61,284 bases of DNA from SAR86 cluster bacterium (lineage in GTDB: Bacteria; Pseudomonadota; Gammaproteobacteria; Magnimaribacterales; TMED112), in contig QOPD01000007.1 in assembly GCA_003331605.1 (NCBI GenBank), positions 1 through 61,284 of the forward strand. The letters are read 5' to 3'. Each line of letters opens with the position of its first letter. Position 1 is the first letter of the stretch. A program made the translations under genes and the position numbers. Positions 1 to 8,533 of the stretch are shown piece after piece. The notes below the pieces were generated by a model. It was not told where the DNA came from. It saw only the letters and a program-made list of their open reading frames with translations, and ran no database searches.

Positions 1-890
1 ATTAAGAACATACCAATAAGAGTGGCAAAAATAATGCGCCAGGATGCTATCTTGGCGTAGACCATGTACGCACCAGCCAAGAGTATTAAGAAAGTTGACG
101 TTTCACCAATCGAGCCGGGAATCTGTCCAAAGAAGGTTTCACCCCATGTAAAGTTGGCTTGCATACCAGCTAAGCCTTCAAGAGCACCAATACCTAAGGC
201 AGTAGCTCCAGAATAGCCATCTATGGCACCATTATCTGCTAAAGATGCTACCCACACCATGTCTCCCGACAATTCGCTTGGATAAGCAAAATAGATAAAC
301 GCTCTACCGGTTAGCGCTGGGTTTAAGAAATTTTTCCCAGTTCCACCAAAAAACTCTTTACCAACGACTATGCCGAATGCAATACCTGTCGCTGCTTGCC
401 ACAACGGAATATCGGGTGGACAGCTAAGTGAAAACAATACGGTTGAAACAAAAGCACCTTCATTAATTTCATGTCTTCTGATGGTGGCAAAAATTGCCTC
501 ACAAGCTATCCCAACAACAAAGACAGTAACGTAAATTGGCACAAAATAAACCAAACCAAACCAGAATCTATGAAAGTGATTATTGACATCGGTACCTGCA
601 AGCTGAATCAGCCAGTTGTGCCAGTCGCCAGTGGACGTAAAACCACCCTTGACCATATAATCAAGTCCGAAATAACCCATGTTGTACATGCCCCAAAACA
701 TTGCAGGAAAGGTTGCCAGCCAGACTACCACCATGACTCTTTGCACGTCGAGCTTGTCTCTTATGTGGGTTTTTCCCGTTGTGGCAACTTTTGCTGAGAA
801 GAAGAAATTTTGCACCACTTCATATAAGTAGAAATACCACCTATCTTTTGGTGGTCTATTTTTGTCAAAAAGGTTCTCTAAAAACTTCAT
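1..890 (-). CDS. nqrB: Na+-translocating NADH-quinone reductase subunit B, N-terminal part
   Basis: Membrane subunit of the sodium-pumping NADH:ubiquinone oxidoreductase, which carries covalent FMN and helps form the Na+ path. I translated the minus strand from the ATG at 890; about 296 codons are open to the window edge, so the C-terminal part of the usual ~400-415 residues is missing. The N-terminus (MKFLENLFDKNRPPKDR), several hydrophobic segments and the motif DGYSGATALG are typical of NqrB. Thr-230 in SGAT matches the threonine that carries FMN in this family. The start overlaps the nqrA stop by 4 nt (ATGA), so the two are translationally coupled. Truncated only by the window. Confidence 0.95.
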   Translation of the reverse strand, partial: MKFLENLFDKNRPPKDRWYFYLYEVVQNFFFSAKVATTGKTHIRDKLDVQRVMVVVWLATFPAMFWGMYNMGYFGLDYMVKGGFTSTGDWHNWLIQLAGTDVNNHFHRFWFGLVYFVPIYVTVFVVGIACEAIFATIRRHEINEGAFVSTVLFSLSCPPDIPLWQAATGIAFGIVVGKEFFGGTGKNFLNPALTGRAFIYFAYPSELSGDMVWVASLADNGAIDGYSGATALGIGALEGLAGMQANFTWGETFFGQIPGSIGETSTFLILLAGAYMVYAKIASWRIIFATLIGMFL

Positions 891-2206
891 GAAGACTCCT
901 CTTTCCAAATCTCTTCCATACAAGAATTAAATAGGGCCACATAGTCGTATTTGCTAGGGCAAACATAAGAAAAAATGGCCATATCTTCACTTGCCAGATC
1001 AAAAATTCCCAACTCTCGCAATGCAACTAGGTCGCCAATTGCTAAAGATTTTAGAAACAAAGTAGGATCAATATCAAATTGGTTAATCTCGTCAAATACT
1101 CCAATAGGCACTATGGCTCTATAGCCACCGTTGGTGTTGGTATCAAAGTTGAATGTTTTAGGGTTAAAGATGCTTGATAAAAAGACATTAGAATTGGAAT
1201 GATCTTTTACACCAGGCTTAAGCCAATTAAAAAAGTTGGCTTTAGGTTCATCAGAAATAAGGGTTATTTGATTGGAGTACCTTGTTAAGAAATCGGTGTA
1301 GCTATCGCCATGAAAACCATATATTGCACTGCCTGATATTCTTCTAACAAGACCATTAGCAATACCGGCAGTTACTTCCTCCATGCTGGCACCAGCAGTG
1401 GTCAGCACAATTTTAGGCTCGCTACAATTGGGTCCTGTGATACTAATGTATTTTTCTGAACAAAGCTTTTGATTGATAAAGAGCTTTCCAATACGAATGA
1501 CATCTTGCCAGTCAATGCTCCAGGTTTTTTCACTTTTTCTTATTGGGTTTAGAGCCTGTATGTGTGCCGAAGTATTACCTGCTTGGCCGTTTCCCTCAAT
1601 AATTATGAATTCGCACCCTTCATGGGCAAGATTAAGCTCTTGATTGGAAACCACATAGCAATTGGTTTTGGCAAGCTCTCTTACGCGTTTTAGCCCTTCA
1701 ATGAAGTAATTACTTTCCTCCGCAATAAGCATTGATGGGTCTAGGACCAAAGAGTCTTGCTTGCAACAATTGATAAAGATATTGTCGGCCGATGAATTAA
1801 GCCCTGGAACACGATTAAATGGTCTCTCACGAAAGCTATCCCATAACCCAGATATTTCTAGTGTTTGAGAGATATTTGAGCTTATTTCACAAGATTTTGG
1901 CTCATCGTTGTGCGTAGCTTCAATGATAATGGAAACCAAAGCTCTTTTATCCCCACGGTTTATTGAATGAACCTTGCCAGCTACCGGTGATCTTACGTTA
2001 AATCCTGGATTGGTTTTGTCTTCGAAAAGTGGTGAAGCTTGATCAACCACATCACCCTCTTTAACAAGTATTTTTGGCTTTAAACCAAAATAATCTTCCG
2101 ACAATACAGCGTTAAATTTTGGTCTTATTTCTTCTAAATTACTTAAATTGTCTATAGAGCCGTACAGAGGAATATTTAGGCCCCCCCTGACTTTAATTTT
2201 TTTCAT
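887..2206 (-). CDS. nqrA: Na+-translocating NADH-quinone reductase subunit A
   Basis: Peripheral, cytoplasm-facing subunit of Na+-NQR, first gene of the nqr operon. The 439 residues are close to the family length (~445). The N-terminus begins with the expected KIKVRGGLNIPLYGS, and the first ~130 residues contain the biotinyl/lipoyl-like segment (SPVAGKVHSINRGDKRALVSI). The ATG follows the stop of the upstream GAPDH gene with no intervening base, and its own stop overlaps the nqrB start. It therefore appears to be transcribed from further upstream; no separate promoter space exists between gap and nqrA. The product assignment is secure. Confidence 0.95.
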   Translation of the reverse strand: MKKIKVRGGLNIPLYGSIDNLSNLEEIRPKFNAVLSEDYFGLKPKILVKEGDVVDQASPLFEDKTNPGFNVRSPVAGKVHSINRGDKRALVSIIIEATHNDEPKSCEISSNISQTLEISGLWDSFRERPFNRVPGLNSSADNIFINCCKQDSLVLDPSMLIAEESNYFIEGLKRVRELAKTNCYVVSNQELNLAHEGCEFIIIEGNGQAGNTSAHIQALNPIRKSEKTWSIDWQDVIRIGKLFINQKLCSEKYISITGPNCSEPKIVLTTAGASMEEVTAGIANGLVRRISGSAIYGFHGDSYTDFLTRYSNQITLISDEPKANFFNWLKPGVKDHSNSNVFLSSIFNPKTFNFDTNTNGGYRAIVPIGVFDEINQFDIDPTLFLKSLAIGDLVALRELGIFDLASEDMAIFSYVCPSKYDYVALFNSCMEEIWKEESS

Positions 2207-3682
2207 TTATTGTTGTTTTGGGTATCTAGTTAAATTAACACCAAGGACTTTTTTCAAGAGCCTTACAACTTGTCTGGAGTAACCATACTCGTTATCGTAC
2301 CAACAGTAAATAGTTACATTATTAAAATTGCTAATTGTTGCTTGTGAGTCATAAACAACAGCAAATTCATTGGAATAAAAATCGGATGAAACCGCATCAA
2401 TGGCATTGGAATAGTCGAGTGTTTGTCGCAAGCTAGATCTAAAGGCTGCTTTTCTGAAGGTTTCGTTCAGTTCGTCAACGCCAACCCCTTTTTTCAGAGT
2501 TAAATTCATTATGGCCAGACTAACATTAGGCGTCGGTACTCTAATCGCATTTGCGGTAAGTTTTCCTTTCATCTCAGGTAAAATTTCTGCGACCGCTTTG
2601 GCAGCCCCAGTATCGGTAATAACCAGATTTAAGGCTGCACTTCTTCCCCTTCTATCCGAAGGATGATAATTGTCTATTAGGTTCTGATCATTGGTATATG
2701 CATGAACCGTTTCAATGTGGCCATTTTGTATCTTGTATTTCTCATCAACAAGCTTAAGCACAGGGACTATGGCGTTTGTTGTGCATGATGCTGCGGCAAT
2801 CAGCTTATCGGTGTCTTTAACTTTATCATCATTTACTCCATAGACGATATTTTTAACTTTTGCTTTACCGGGGGCTGTCAAAATAACCTTGTCAATTGAA
2901 GGGTTTTTTAGGTGCTGGCTTAAGCCTTTTTCGTCTCTCCAGACACCAGTATTATCGATTAAAGTTGCACGTTTAATACCTAAGGATTTATAGTCAATTT
3001 TGTTTGGTGCACCGCTTTCAATAAAGAATACCTCATTGCCGTTAATGATCAGTGAGTTATTGGTTTTATTCACTCTGATGGTGCCAGGAAATTCTCCGTG
3101 CACTGAGTCGTTTCTCAATAAGCTAGCACGCTTAATTAAATCATCGGCATCCTTAGCTCCACGCACTACTACACCGCGCAAGCGCCAGACTGCACCAGGG
3201 CCAGTATCGGATATTAAAATCCTAGTTAACAACCTCCCTATGCGCCCAAAACCAAAAAGAACAACGTCCTTAGGTCTTAGAGGATACGCTCGCTTGGTTC
3301 TAATATTTTCTTCGAGATGTTTTTCTGTGTATTTGATTGGGTCAAGCTGGTCGTTTTCTAGCAAGTAAGATACCAACTCACCTAAGTCAATTTCACAAGG
3401 CAAGAGCTTTAATTTTGAGATGCATTCAAGCACTGGAAAGGTTTCAACCTCACTGAGCTCACTGCCTTCAACCTCACGCACAAATCTATGCAACTGCATA
3501 ATTTCAAGCGCTGATGAATTAACAAGAGGTCTGCCGTACATAAGGATTTTAACCCCATTCCTGTAAAGCTTACCAATGATTGGCACCATGGATTCAGCAA
3601 GAGCTTCTCTCCACTTCCAGTCACCAAAGTAATCGTCAACCTTTGGTCGTCGACGTTTATCTGGGTTAAATCTCTTTACCAA
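2207..3682 (-). CDS. gap: Long-form glyceraldehyde-3-phosphate dehydrogenase
   Basis: NAD(P)-dependent phosphorylating GAPDH, interconverting glyceraldehyde-3-phosphate and 1,3-bisphosphoglycerate. At 491 residues it is about 150 longer than the classical enzyme, the extra part being an N-terminal extension (residues 1-135) rich in charged residues. The Rossmann motif GFGRIGR lies at 144-150, and catalytic Cys-300 sits in SCTTNA. The C-terminal WYDNEYGYSRQVV motif is present. Long GAPDHs of this kind occur in Pseudomonas and Shewanella relatives, and in Pseudomonas one lies beside the nqr operon (recalled), matching the neighbourhood here. Start: ATG at 3682, one base after the acyl-CoA dehydrogenase stop. 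It could work in the gluconeogenic direction, but the sequence does not show this. Confidence 0.9.
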   Translation of the reverse strand: MVKRFNPDKRRRPKVDDYFGDWKWREALAESMVPIIGKLYRNGVKILMYGRPLVNSSALEIMQLHRFVREVEGSELSEVETFPVLECISKLKLLPCEIDLGELVSYLLENDQLDPIKYTEKHLEENIRTKRAYPLRPKDVVLFGFGRIGRLLTRILISDTGPGAVWRLRGVVVRGAKDADDLIKRASLLRNDSVHGEFPGTIRVNKTNNSLIINGNEVFFIESGAPNKIDYKSLGIKRATLIDNTGVWRDEKGLSQHLKNPSIDKVILTAPGKAKVKNIVYGVNDDKVKDTDKLIAAASCTTNAIVPVLKLVDEKYKIQNGHIETVHAYTNDQNLIDNYHPSDRRGRSAALNLVITDTGAAKAVAEILPEMKGKLTANAIRVPTPNVSLAIMNLTLKKGVGVDELNETFRKAAFRSSLRQTLDYSNAIDAVSSDFYSNEFAVVYDSQATISNFNNVTIYCWYDNEYGYSRQVVRLLKKVLGVNLTRYPKQQ

Positions 3683-3683
3683 T

Positions 3684-4766
3684 TTAGCTTTCTGAGTACT
3701 TTTTTAAATAGAAGTCTGCGCTACCAAAAACATTGGCAATTGAGACCAATCGTTTTAAATAGTGTCCTATTGACATTTCCTGAGTAACGCCCATGCCGCC
3801 ATGCAACTGCACAGCTTCTTCTCCAATCAATTTTCCTGCTCTTGCAACCTGGTTCTTTAAACCATAAGTGAGCTTAGCTTTCTCGTCTTTGTCATCTGTA
3901 GCTAAGACTTTTAACAAGAAAGATTTGGCGTATTCTGTTTCCATAAACATATCGACCATGCGATGTTGGAGTACTTGGAATTTTGATAGCGAACTACCAA
4001 ATTGCTCTCTTTGTTTTGTGTATTCAACAGTGAGGAAGTATGATTTTTCCATTGCTCCAATAGCTTCTGAACAAATACAAACAATAGCCTCTCTAATAAC
4101 TTCTTCCAGAACTTCTAACGCATTATTTTCTTCAAATACTGCTACTGGTTTGCAGTTAGAAAAAACCAGATCTCCAGATGTAAAACCATCGTAAGTTTTG
4201 TAACCAGATAAAGTTAAGCCTTCTGCATTTTTATCAACTAAAGCAAAGCTATAACCATCACCTTTTTTAGTGAATACTATAAAGTGGTCTGCATTAGGTG
4301 CGTTTAAGACTGTAGACTTGCTACCATTAAGTAAGCCTTCACCGTTTAGTTCGGTATCAATATTACCTAAAACATACCCTTTTTGAGATTCGTAGTTGGC
4401 TAGAGATATTTGCACTTCGCCTGATACTAGTTTTTCTATATAGCTTGCACTTTCTGCAAAGTCAGCACGTCTCAAAACTCCGCCTCCAAGGACAATATTG
4501 GCCAAATATGGCTCTACAACTATTGCTTTACCAAATTCCTCAAATACAACACTTAGATCAACCTCATCACCACCAAAGCCACCAAATTCCTCTGCAAAAG
4601 GAACGGCAAGCCAGCCAAGTTCAGCAAACATTTTCCAAAGCTCTTTGTCCTGACCAGACTCTGAATTAACGGCTTTCATTCGCGTTTCAAAGTCGTAGTC
4701 TGAGCTACAAAACTTAGAGATACTATCTCTTAGAAGCTCTTGTTCTTCTGTATAATTTAAATTCAT
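3684..4766 (-). CDS. Acyl-CoA dehydrogenase, short partner (PimD-like)
   Basis: FAD-dependent acyl-CoA dehydrogenase family, 360 residues. The all-helical N-terminal domain, a beta middle domain and a C-terminal helical domain are recognisable, with QREQFGSSLSKFQVLQHRM in the C-terminal half and LHGGMGVTQE near the end. It lies 8 nt downstream of a second, longer ACAD, an arrangement seen for heteromeric PimC/PimD-type dehydrogenases acting on dicarboxylyl- or steroid-side-chain CoA esters. The middle domain lacks the strong SEPGSGSD-type flavin loop of its neighbour, as small subunits of such complexes often do. The substrate cannot be told from sequence. Electrons would go to the ETF encoded at 7604-9282. 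Confidence 0.85.
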   Translation of the reverse strand: MNLNYTEEQELLRDSISKFCSSDYDFETRMKAVNSESGQDKELWKMFAELGWLAVPFAEEFGGFGGDEVDLSVVFEEFGKAIVVEPYLANIVLGGGVLRRADFAESASYIEKLVSGEVQISLANYESQKGYVLGNIDTELNGEGLLNGSKSTVLNAPNADHFIVFTKKGDGYSFALVDKNAEGLTLSGYKTYDGFTSGDLVFSNCKPVAVFEENNALEVLEEVIREAIVCICSEAIGAMEKSYFLTVEYTKQREQFGSSLSKFQVLQHRMVDMFMETEYAKSFLLKVLATDDKDEKAKLTYGLKNQVARAGKLIGEEAVQLHGGMGVTQEMSIGHYLKRLVSIANVFGSADFYLKKYSES

Positions 4767-4774
4767 CCTTCCCC

Positions 4775-5965
4775 CTAAAGCCCTAGAACTGCTTTAGCTA
4801 TAATATTTTTTTGTATCTCATTGGTACCACCATAGATGGTAACTTTTCTAAAATTAAGATACTTTGAAGCTACAGACTGAGCGGCTTTTGGAGCCATAAC
4901 CTCTTGGTTTTCAAAACCATATGGCCCGCCATATGGCAATGCCTCGTGACCAGTAGCCTCCAAGGCTAAGGTTGTTAGTCTTTGCTGTAGTTCTGTACCC
5001 TTAATTTTTAGCAATGAAGATTCAGGTCCAGGCCCCTTACCTTCTCTCTCGGCAGCCAAACCTCTCAACTCTGTCATCTCAAGCGCATCAAGGTCAAGAT
5101 GGAATTGCGCCACTTTTGATATAAACAATGGATCTTCAGCTAATGGTTTTTCATCATGAAATATTTTCTCTGCCCTTTTGGTAAGTGAATTTATAGCACG
5201 CCTCATTTGCGGAGCTCCTGCAATTGAACTTCTTTCATGGAAAAGCAAGAATTTAGCATAGGTCCAGCCTTGTCCTTCCTCGCCAACGACATTTTCAGCA
5301 GGAACGCGCACATTATCAAACCATACTTCGTTGACTTCATGATCACCATCAATGGTAATGATTGGCTTTACTTCCACTCCCGGAGTTTTCATATCTACAA
5401 GAATAAAAGTAATGCCCTCTTGTTTTTTCCCTGTATCGGAGGTTCTAACAAGCACGAAAATCCAATCGGCGTGTTGGCCAAGAGTTGTCCAGGTTTTTTG
5501 TCCATTAATTACGTAGTGGTCCCCATCTCTTACAGCCTTGGTCTTTAGTGAAGCCAAATCTGAGCCAGAGCCTGGTTCTGAATAACCCTGACACCACCAG
5601 TCATCAAAATTTAAAATCCTTGGAAGGAATTTATCTTTTTGCTCTTGAGAGCCAAAAGTGTAAATGACAGGGGCAACCATTTGTAGCCCAAAAGGGATAA
5701 ACATAGGGCAACCTTCAAGTGCAAGCTCTCTCAAATATATGTATCTTTTGGTTGCATCCCAACCTGTTCCACCGTATTCAACCGGCCATGAATGACCCAT
5801 CCAGCCTTTCTTAGCCACAACTTTATGCCATTCCACAACCTCATCTCTAGTGAGATCATCGCCATTATCCATTTTTGCTTTGATATGCTTTGGATATTCC
5901 TTATCGAGAAATTCCCTTACTTCCGACTGAAAATCTTGGTCTTCCTTTGAAAAATTTAAGTCCAT
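4775..5965 (-). CDS. Acyl-CoA dehydrogenase, large partner (PimC-like)
   Basis: FAD-dependent acyl-CoA dehydrogenase, 396 residues, first gene of the ACAD-gap-nqr run. Visible features are the flavin/substrate loop GYSEPGSGSDLASLKTKA, the segment NGQKTWTT, and the C-terminal KVTIYGGTNEIQKNIIAKAV. In most short/medium-chain ACADs this last motif reads YEGT and supplies the catalytic glutamate; here that position is Gly-379, so the base may come from elsewhere or from the partner at 3684-4766. Such replacement is common in heterotetrameric ACADs. The ATG at 5965 is preceded by a GA-rich stretch. It is divergent from the csiV-like gene, so its promoter must lie in 5966-6051. Confidence 0.88.
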   Translation of the reverse strand: MDLNFSKEDQDFQSEVREFLDKEYPKHIKAKMDNGDDLTRDEVVEWHKVVAKKGWMGHSWPVEYGGTGWDATKRYIYLRELALEGCPMFIPFGLQMVAPVIYTFGSQEQKDKFLPRILNFDDWWCQGYSEPGSGSDLASLKTKAVRDGDHYVINGQKTWTTLGQHADWIFVLVRTSDTGKKQEGITFILVDMKTPGVEVKPIITIDGDHEVNEVWFDNVRVPAENVVGEEGQGWTYAKFLLFHERSSIAGAPQMRRAINSLTKRAEKIFHDEKPLAEDPLFISKVAQFHLDLDALEMTELRGLAAEREGKGPGPESSLLKIKGTELQQRLTTLALEATGHEALPYGGPYGFENQEVMAPKAAQSVASKYLNFRKVTIYGGTNEIQKNIIAKAVLGL

Positions 5966-6051
5966 TTTTTACCCGCTTCCATTCCTATAAAATATTAGAT
6001 TTCGTAAATTAAAAAATGATATATTAATTTACAATTTGTATTTAAAACTTT
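5966..6051. promoter_or_regulatory. Divergent intergenic region, acyl-CoA dehydrogenase / csiV-like
   Basis: This 86-bp, very AT-rich spacer separates two divergent genes and must hold promoters for both. I see no clear -35/-10 pair with canonical spacing on either strand and no dyad. Only this positional inference is supported. Confidence 0.4.
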
Positions 6052-6840
6052 ATGAGCCCTTTTTTCAAGAAAATAGCCTTACTTTCAACGTTTTCTTCAA
6101 TTTTATTTTGCGAAGAACAGAGCGTCATTAAGGTTGAAGTTGCCACAATAGTTTGGGATGAAATTACCGTTGATGAAAGCTTCGATGCGGTAAGCAATTA
6201 TCAGCTTGTCAAAGAGGCTTTAGTGTTAGAAGAGTATCAGGAACCAGAGTTTAATTTCGAGACTTCGGAGCTAGATAGCAATATAACTTTTGATTTTAAT
6301 TTTCTTGAGATAATTCCCGAATTTCTTGAGAACCAAAGCAACGAAGAGAAAGAGGAACAAATCATTAACCCAAGCTTCTTTAGAGTAATCGAGCGCTCTG
6401 AGCACGAATTGAACGGAACAATGCGCAGAATATCCGAGGTTGATGGCCTAGAACTGAACAATCATAAATCTTGGTATCAGCCCTTGGGCTCAGAACAAGA
6501 AATGCCCTATATTTTGGTTTCTTCAGAGGACAATCAATGCGTTATTAAGGTGTTTCAATCTCGTTACCCTCGAGTACATGCCAAATGTGCAATGGGGCCA
6601 GATGCACTGAGCTCAGTTAGTTTAATCAATAAATCAGAATATAGAATTAGAGAATTGTTGGGGGAGGATTTTGATAGATCAAAAGCTATTAACGAATCGG
6701 AGAATACTGATGAGGAGGAGATCCTATATCTTTTGGATGAGCAAAGAAGGATAAAGCTTGATGAGTTTCATTACTTCGATCATCCTAAAGTTGGTCTCTT
6801 AGTAGCTGTTTATAAATTTCCAAAAAAAGAAGAAGACTAG
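6052..6840 (+). CDS. CsiV-like periplasmic peptidoglycan-associated protein
   Basis: Predicted exported protein of 262 residues with an N-terminal signal peptide (residues 1-19, ending near LFCEE). The middle is acidic and low-complexity (residues 40-110). The C-terminal LLDEQRRIKLDEFHYFDHPKVGLLV matches the pattern I recall for the CsiV family (an arginine-rich strand, LxELHYxDHP, hydrophobic end), proteins that bind peptidoglycan and assist cell-separation proteins in Shewanella. Context supports it: CsiV homologues lie near gap/nqr in Pseudomonas (recalled). The gene stands alone and abuts nfuA tail to tail with no gap. The family call rests on the last ~40 residues and should be treated as moderate. 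Confidence 0.6.
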   Translation: MSPFFKKIALLSTFSSILFCEEQSVIKVEVATIVWDEITVDESFDAVSNYQLVKEALVLEEYQEPEFNFETSELDSNITFDFNFLEIIPEFLENQSNEEKEEQIINPSFFRVIERSEHELNGTMRRISEVDGLELNNHKSWYQPLGSEQEMPYILVSSEDNQCVIKVFQSRYPRVHAKCAMGPDALSSVSLINKSEYRIRELLGEDFDRSKAINESENTDEEEILYLLDEQRRIKLDEFHYFDHPKVGLLVAVYKFPKKEED

Positions 6841-7419
6841 CTACTTATAGTAGGCGTTCTCATTGTCTGTATGATCGGTAACATCACGCACACCCTTTAT
6901 TTCAGGCACTTGATCCAAAAGAGTCTTTTCAATCCCCTCTTTTAAGGTTACATCGACCATTCCACAACCCTGACAGCCGCCACCAAATTGGAGCACAACG
7001 TAGTTATCTTTTGTAATCTCCTGGAGGTGAACATTACCCCCATGCGATGCCAATTGCGGATTAATTTCACTGTATAAGACATAGTTAACCTTATCCTCAA
7101 GAGAGGCATCCTCTCCTACTCTTGGTACTCTTGAGCTTGGAGCTTTAATTGTTAATTGGCCGCCAAAATTATCTTTGTCGTAGTTAACTTCTGCGTCATC
7201 AAGGTATGGCATGCTTAACTCCTCAATAAACAAAGAGAATTTCTCGTATTTAACTACATGATCTGAATCCTTTGACTCTTCTGGTTTGCAAAACGCCAGA
7301 CAGGTCTCTGCTCTTGGTGTTCCAGGATCTGAGACAAAAATCCTTATGTTGCACTCAAAGTCTTTTTTGGCGATTAGATCAGCAAGATATTCTTGAGCAC
7401 TTGGAGTAACATTTATCAT
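6841..7419 (-). CDS. nfuA: Fe/S biogenesis protein NfuA
   Basis: Cytoplasmic iron-sulfur carrier that delivers 4Fe-4S clusters to apo-proteins, especially under oxidative stress or iron limitation. The 192 residues match the E. coli length (191). The N-terminal part (1-95) is the degenerate A-type/HesB domain. The C-terminal Nfu domain has FGGGCQGCGMVDV with Cys-149 and Cys-152, the CxxC cluster ligands. Start: ATG at 7419. Likely clients encoded nearby include the 4Fe-4S ETF-quinone oxidoreductase. The stop abuts the csiV-like stop directly. Confidence 0.93.
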   Translation of the reverse strand: MINVTPSAQEYLADLIAKKDFECNIRIFVSDPGTPRAETCLAFCKPEESKDSDHVVKYEKFSLFIEELSMPYLDDAEVNYDKDNFGGQLTIKAPSSRVPRVGEDASLEDKVNYVLYSEINPQLASHGGNVHLQEITKDNYVVLQFGGGCQGCGMVDVTLKEGIEKTLLDQVPEIKGVRDVTDHTDNENAYYK

Positions 7420-7439
7420 GTTAGTAATATAAGCCTAAA

Positions 7440-7607
7440 ATGAAAATATTAAAGAATTTGCTGTCATTGCTTTTGGGTGTTGGCCAGAAAGAAACCCTTG
7501 AGGACATGCTAAAAAAAGCGCCATTCAGAACGGTATTATTTTTTTTAATTATTGTTTTGACCGTATTTCTATCGGTGGTGCTATTGATAGTAAATATTCT
7601 GCTTTAA
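7440..7607 (+). CDS. DUF2970 family small membrane protein
   Basis: A 55-residue ORF that a length cut-off would miss. It starts MKILKNLLSLLLGVGQKE, has a short charged stretch (ETLEDMLKKAPFR) and ends in one strong transmembrane helix (VLFFLIIVLTVFLSVVLLIV). The order (short amphipathic N-terminus, 'GVQ/GVG' motif, charged linker, C-terminal helix) is that of DUF2970 proteins of proteobacteria, whose function is unknown. It starts 20 nt after the divergent nfuA ATG and its stop overlaps the convergent etfA stop by 4 nt, fitting exactly into the available space. Confidence 0.7.
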   Translation: MKILKNLLSLLLGVGQKETLEDMLKKAPFRTVLFFLIIVLTVFLSVVLLIVNILL

Positions 7608-8533
7608 AGTTTGGATTCCAGCTCTGGTAGCACCTCAAAAAGATCGCCTACCAAACCGTAATCGGCAACTTTGAAAATAGGTGCCTCTTCGTCTTTGTTG
7701 ATGGCCACAATGGTTTTTGAGTCCTTCATGCCAGCCAAGTGCTGAATCGCTCCTGAAATACCCACTGCAATGTAAAGGTTTGGTGCTACCGATTTTCCTG
7801 TTTGTCCAACCTGGTAATCATTGGGAGCAAACCCTGAATCCACTGCCGCTCTAGAAGCTCCAACAGCAGCATTGAGCTTACTAGCAATACCATCTAGAAG
7901 CTTAAAATTATCAGCATCTTGCATTCCTCTCCCGCCTGATATAACAATGTCAGCAGACGTTAGTTCTGGTCTATCAGACTCTGTAAGCTCATTTTTTACA
8001 AAGGCAGATTTTTTTGAAGAAGTATCGGTTAAAGGCATTTCAACGATTTCAGCATTGCCTGATTCTGCTGATGCTTTATCAAAGGCTGTGGTTCTTATCG
8101 AAAGAACATTTTTCTCTTGATTGGTCTTAACCGTTGCGATGCAAGCTCCAGCATAAATTGGTTTTTTGAATGTTGTTTTGTCAATTATCTCAATGACCTC
8201 CGAAATTTGTTGAATGTCCAACAGCGCTGCAAATCTTGGAAGGTTGTTTTTTCCGGTCGTGCTTGAGCTGGCTAGAAAGAAATTATAGTCGTTCGCTACT
8301 TGCACAACACATTCTGCTATATCTTCAGCAATTTCATTGCCAAATTGACCGTCAACAAACGACAAAACTTTTGAGACACCCTCAATTTTCGAAGCTTTTT
8401 GCACGACATCCTGAGAGCTGGTGGTAACAAGAAGATCAATCTCCTGCCCCAATGAAGATGCTGCCTTTACAGTGCTTAACGTAGCAGCTGCTACCTCAGC
8501 ATTATCATGTTCGACTAGTACCAATGTTTTCAT
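7604..8533 (-). CDS. etfA: Electron transfer flavoprotein subunit alpha
   Basis: FAD-binding subunit of ETF, which collects electrons from acyl-CoA dehydrogenases and passes them to ETF-ubiquinone oxidoreductase. It has 309 residues, the normal length. The C-terminal FAD domain shows the signature SGAIQHLAGMKDSKTIVAIN followed by APIFKVADYGLVGDLFEVLP. The start overlaps the etfB stop by 4 nt, so the subunits are coupled. The ETF-QO gene lies divergently 64 bp beyond etfB, completing the module. Confidence 0.96.
   Translation of the reverse strand: MKTLVLVEHDNAEVAAATLSTVKAASSLGQEIDLLVTTSSQDVVQKASKIEGVSKVLSFVDGQFGNEIAEDIAECVVQVANDYNFFLASSSTTGKNNLPRFAALLDIQQISEVIEIIDKTTFKKPIYAGACIATVKTNQEKNVLSIRTTAFDKASAESGNAEIVEMPLTDTSSKKSAFVKNELTESDRPELTSADIVISGGRGMQDADNFKLLDGIASKLNAAVGASRAAVDSGFAPNDYQVGQTGKSVAPNLYIAVGISGAIQHLAGMKDSKTIVAINKDEEAPIFKVADYGLVGDLFEVLPELESKL

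Noticed and set aside
471-797. A 108-codon open frame on the plus strand
   Set aside because: It lies antisense inside nqrB, whose minus-strand translation has clear family motifs over the same bases.
3000-3368. A 122-codon open frame on the plus strand
   Set aside because: Antisense shadow of the GAPDH gene, in the region of its nucleotide-binding fold; low-complexity Ser/Lys/Arg content and no family match.
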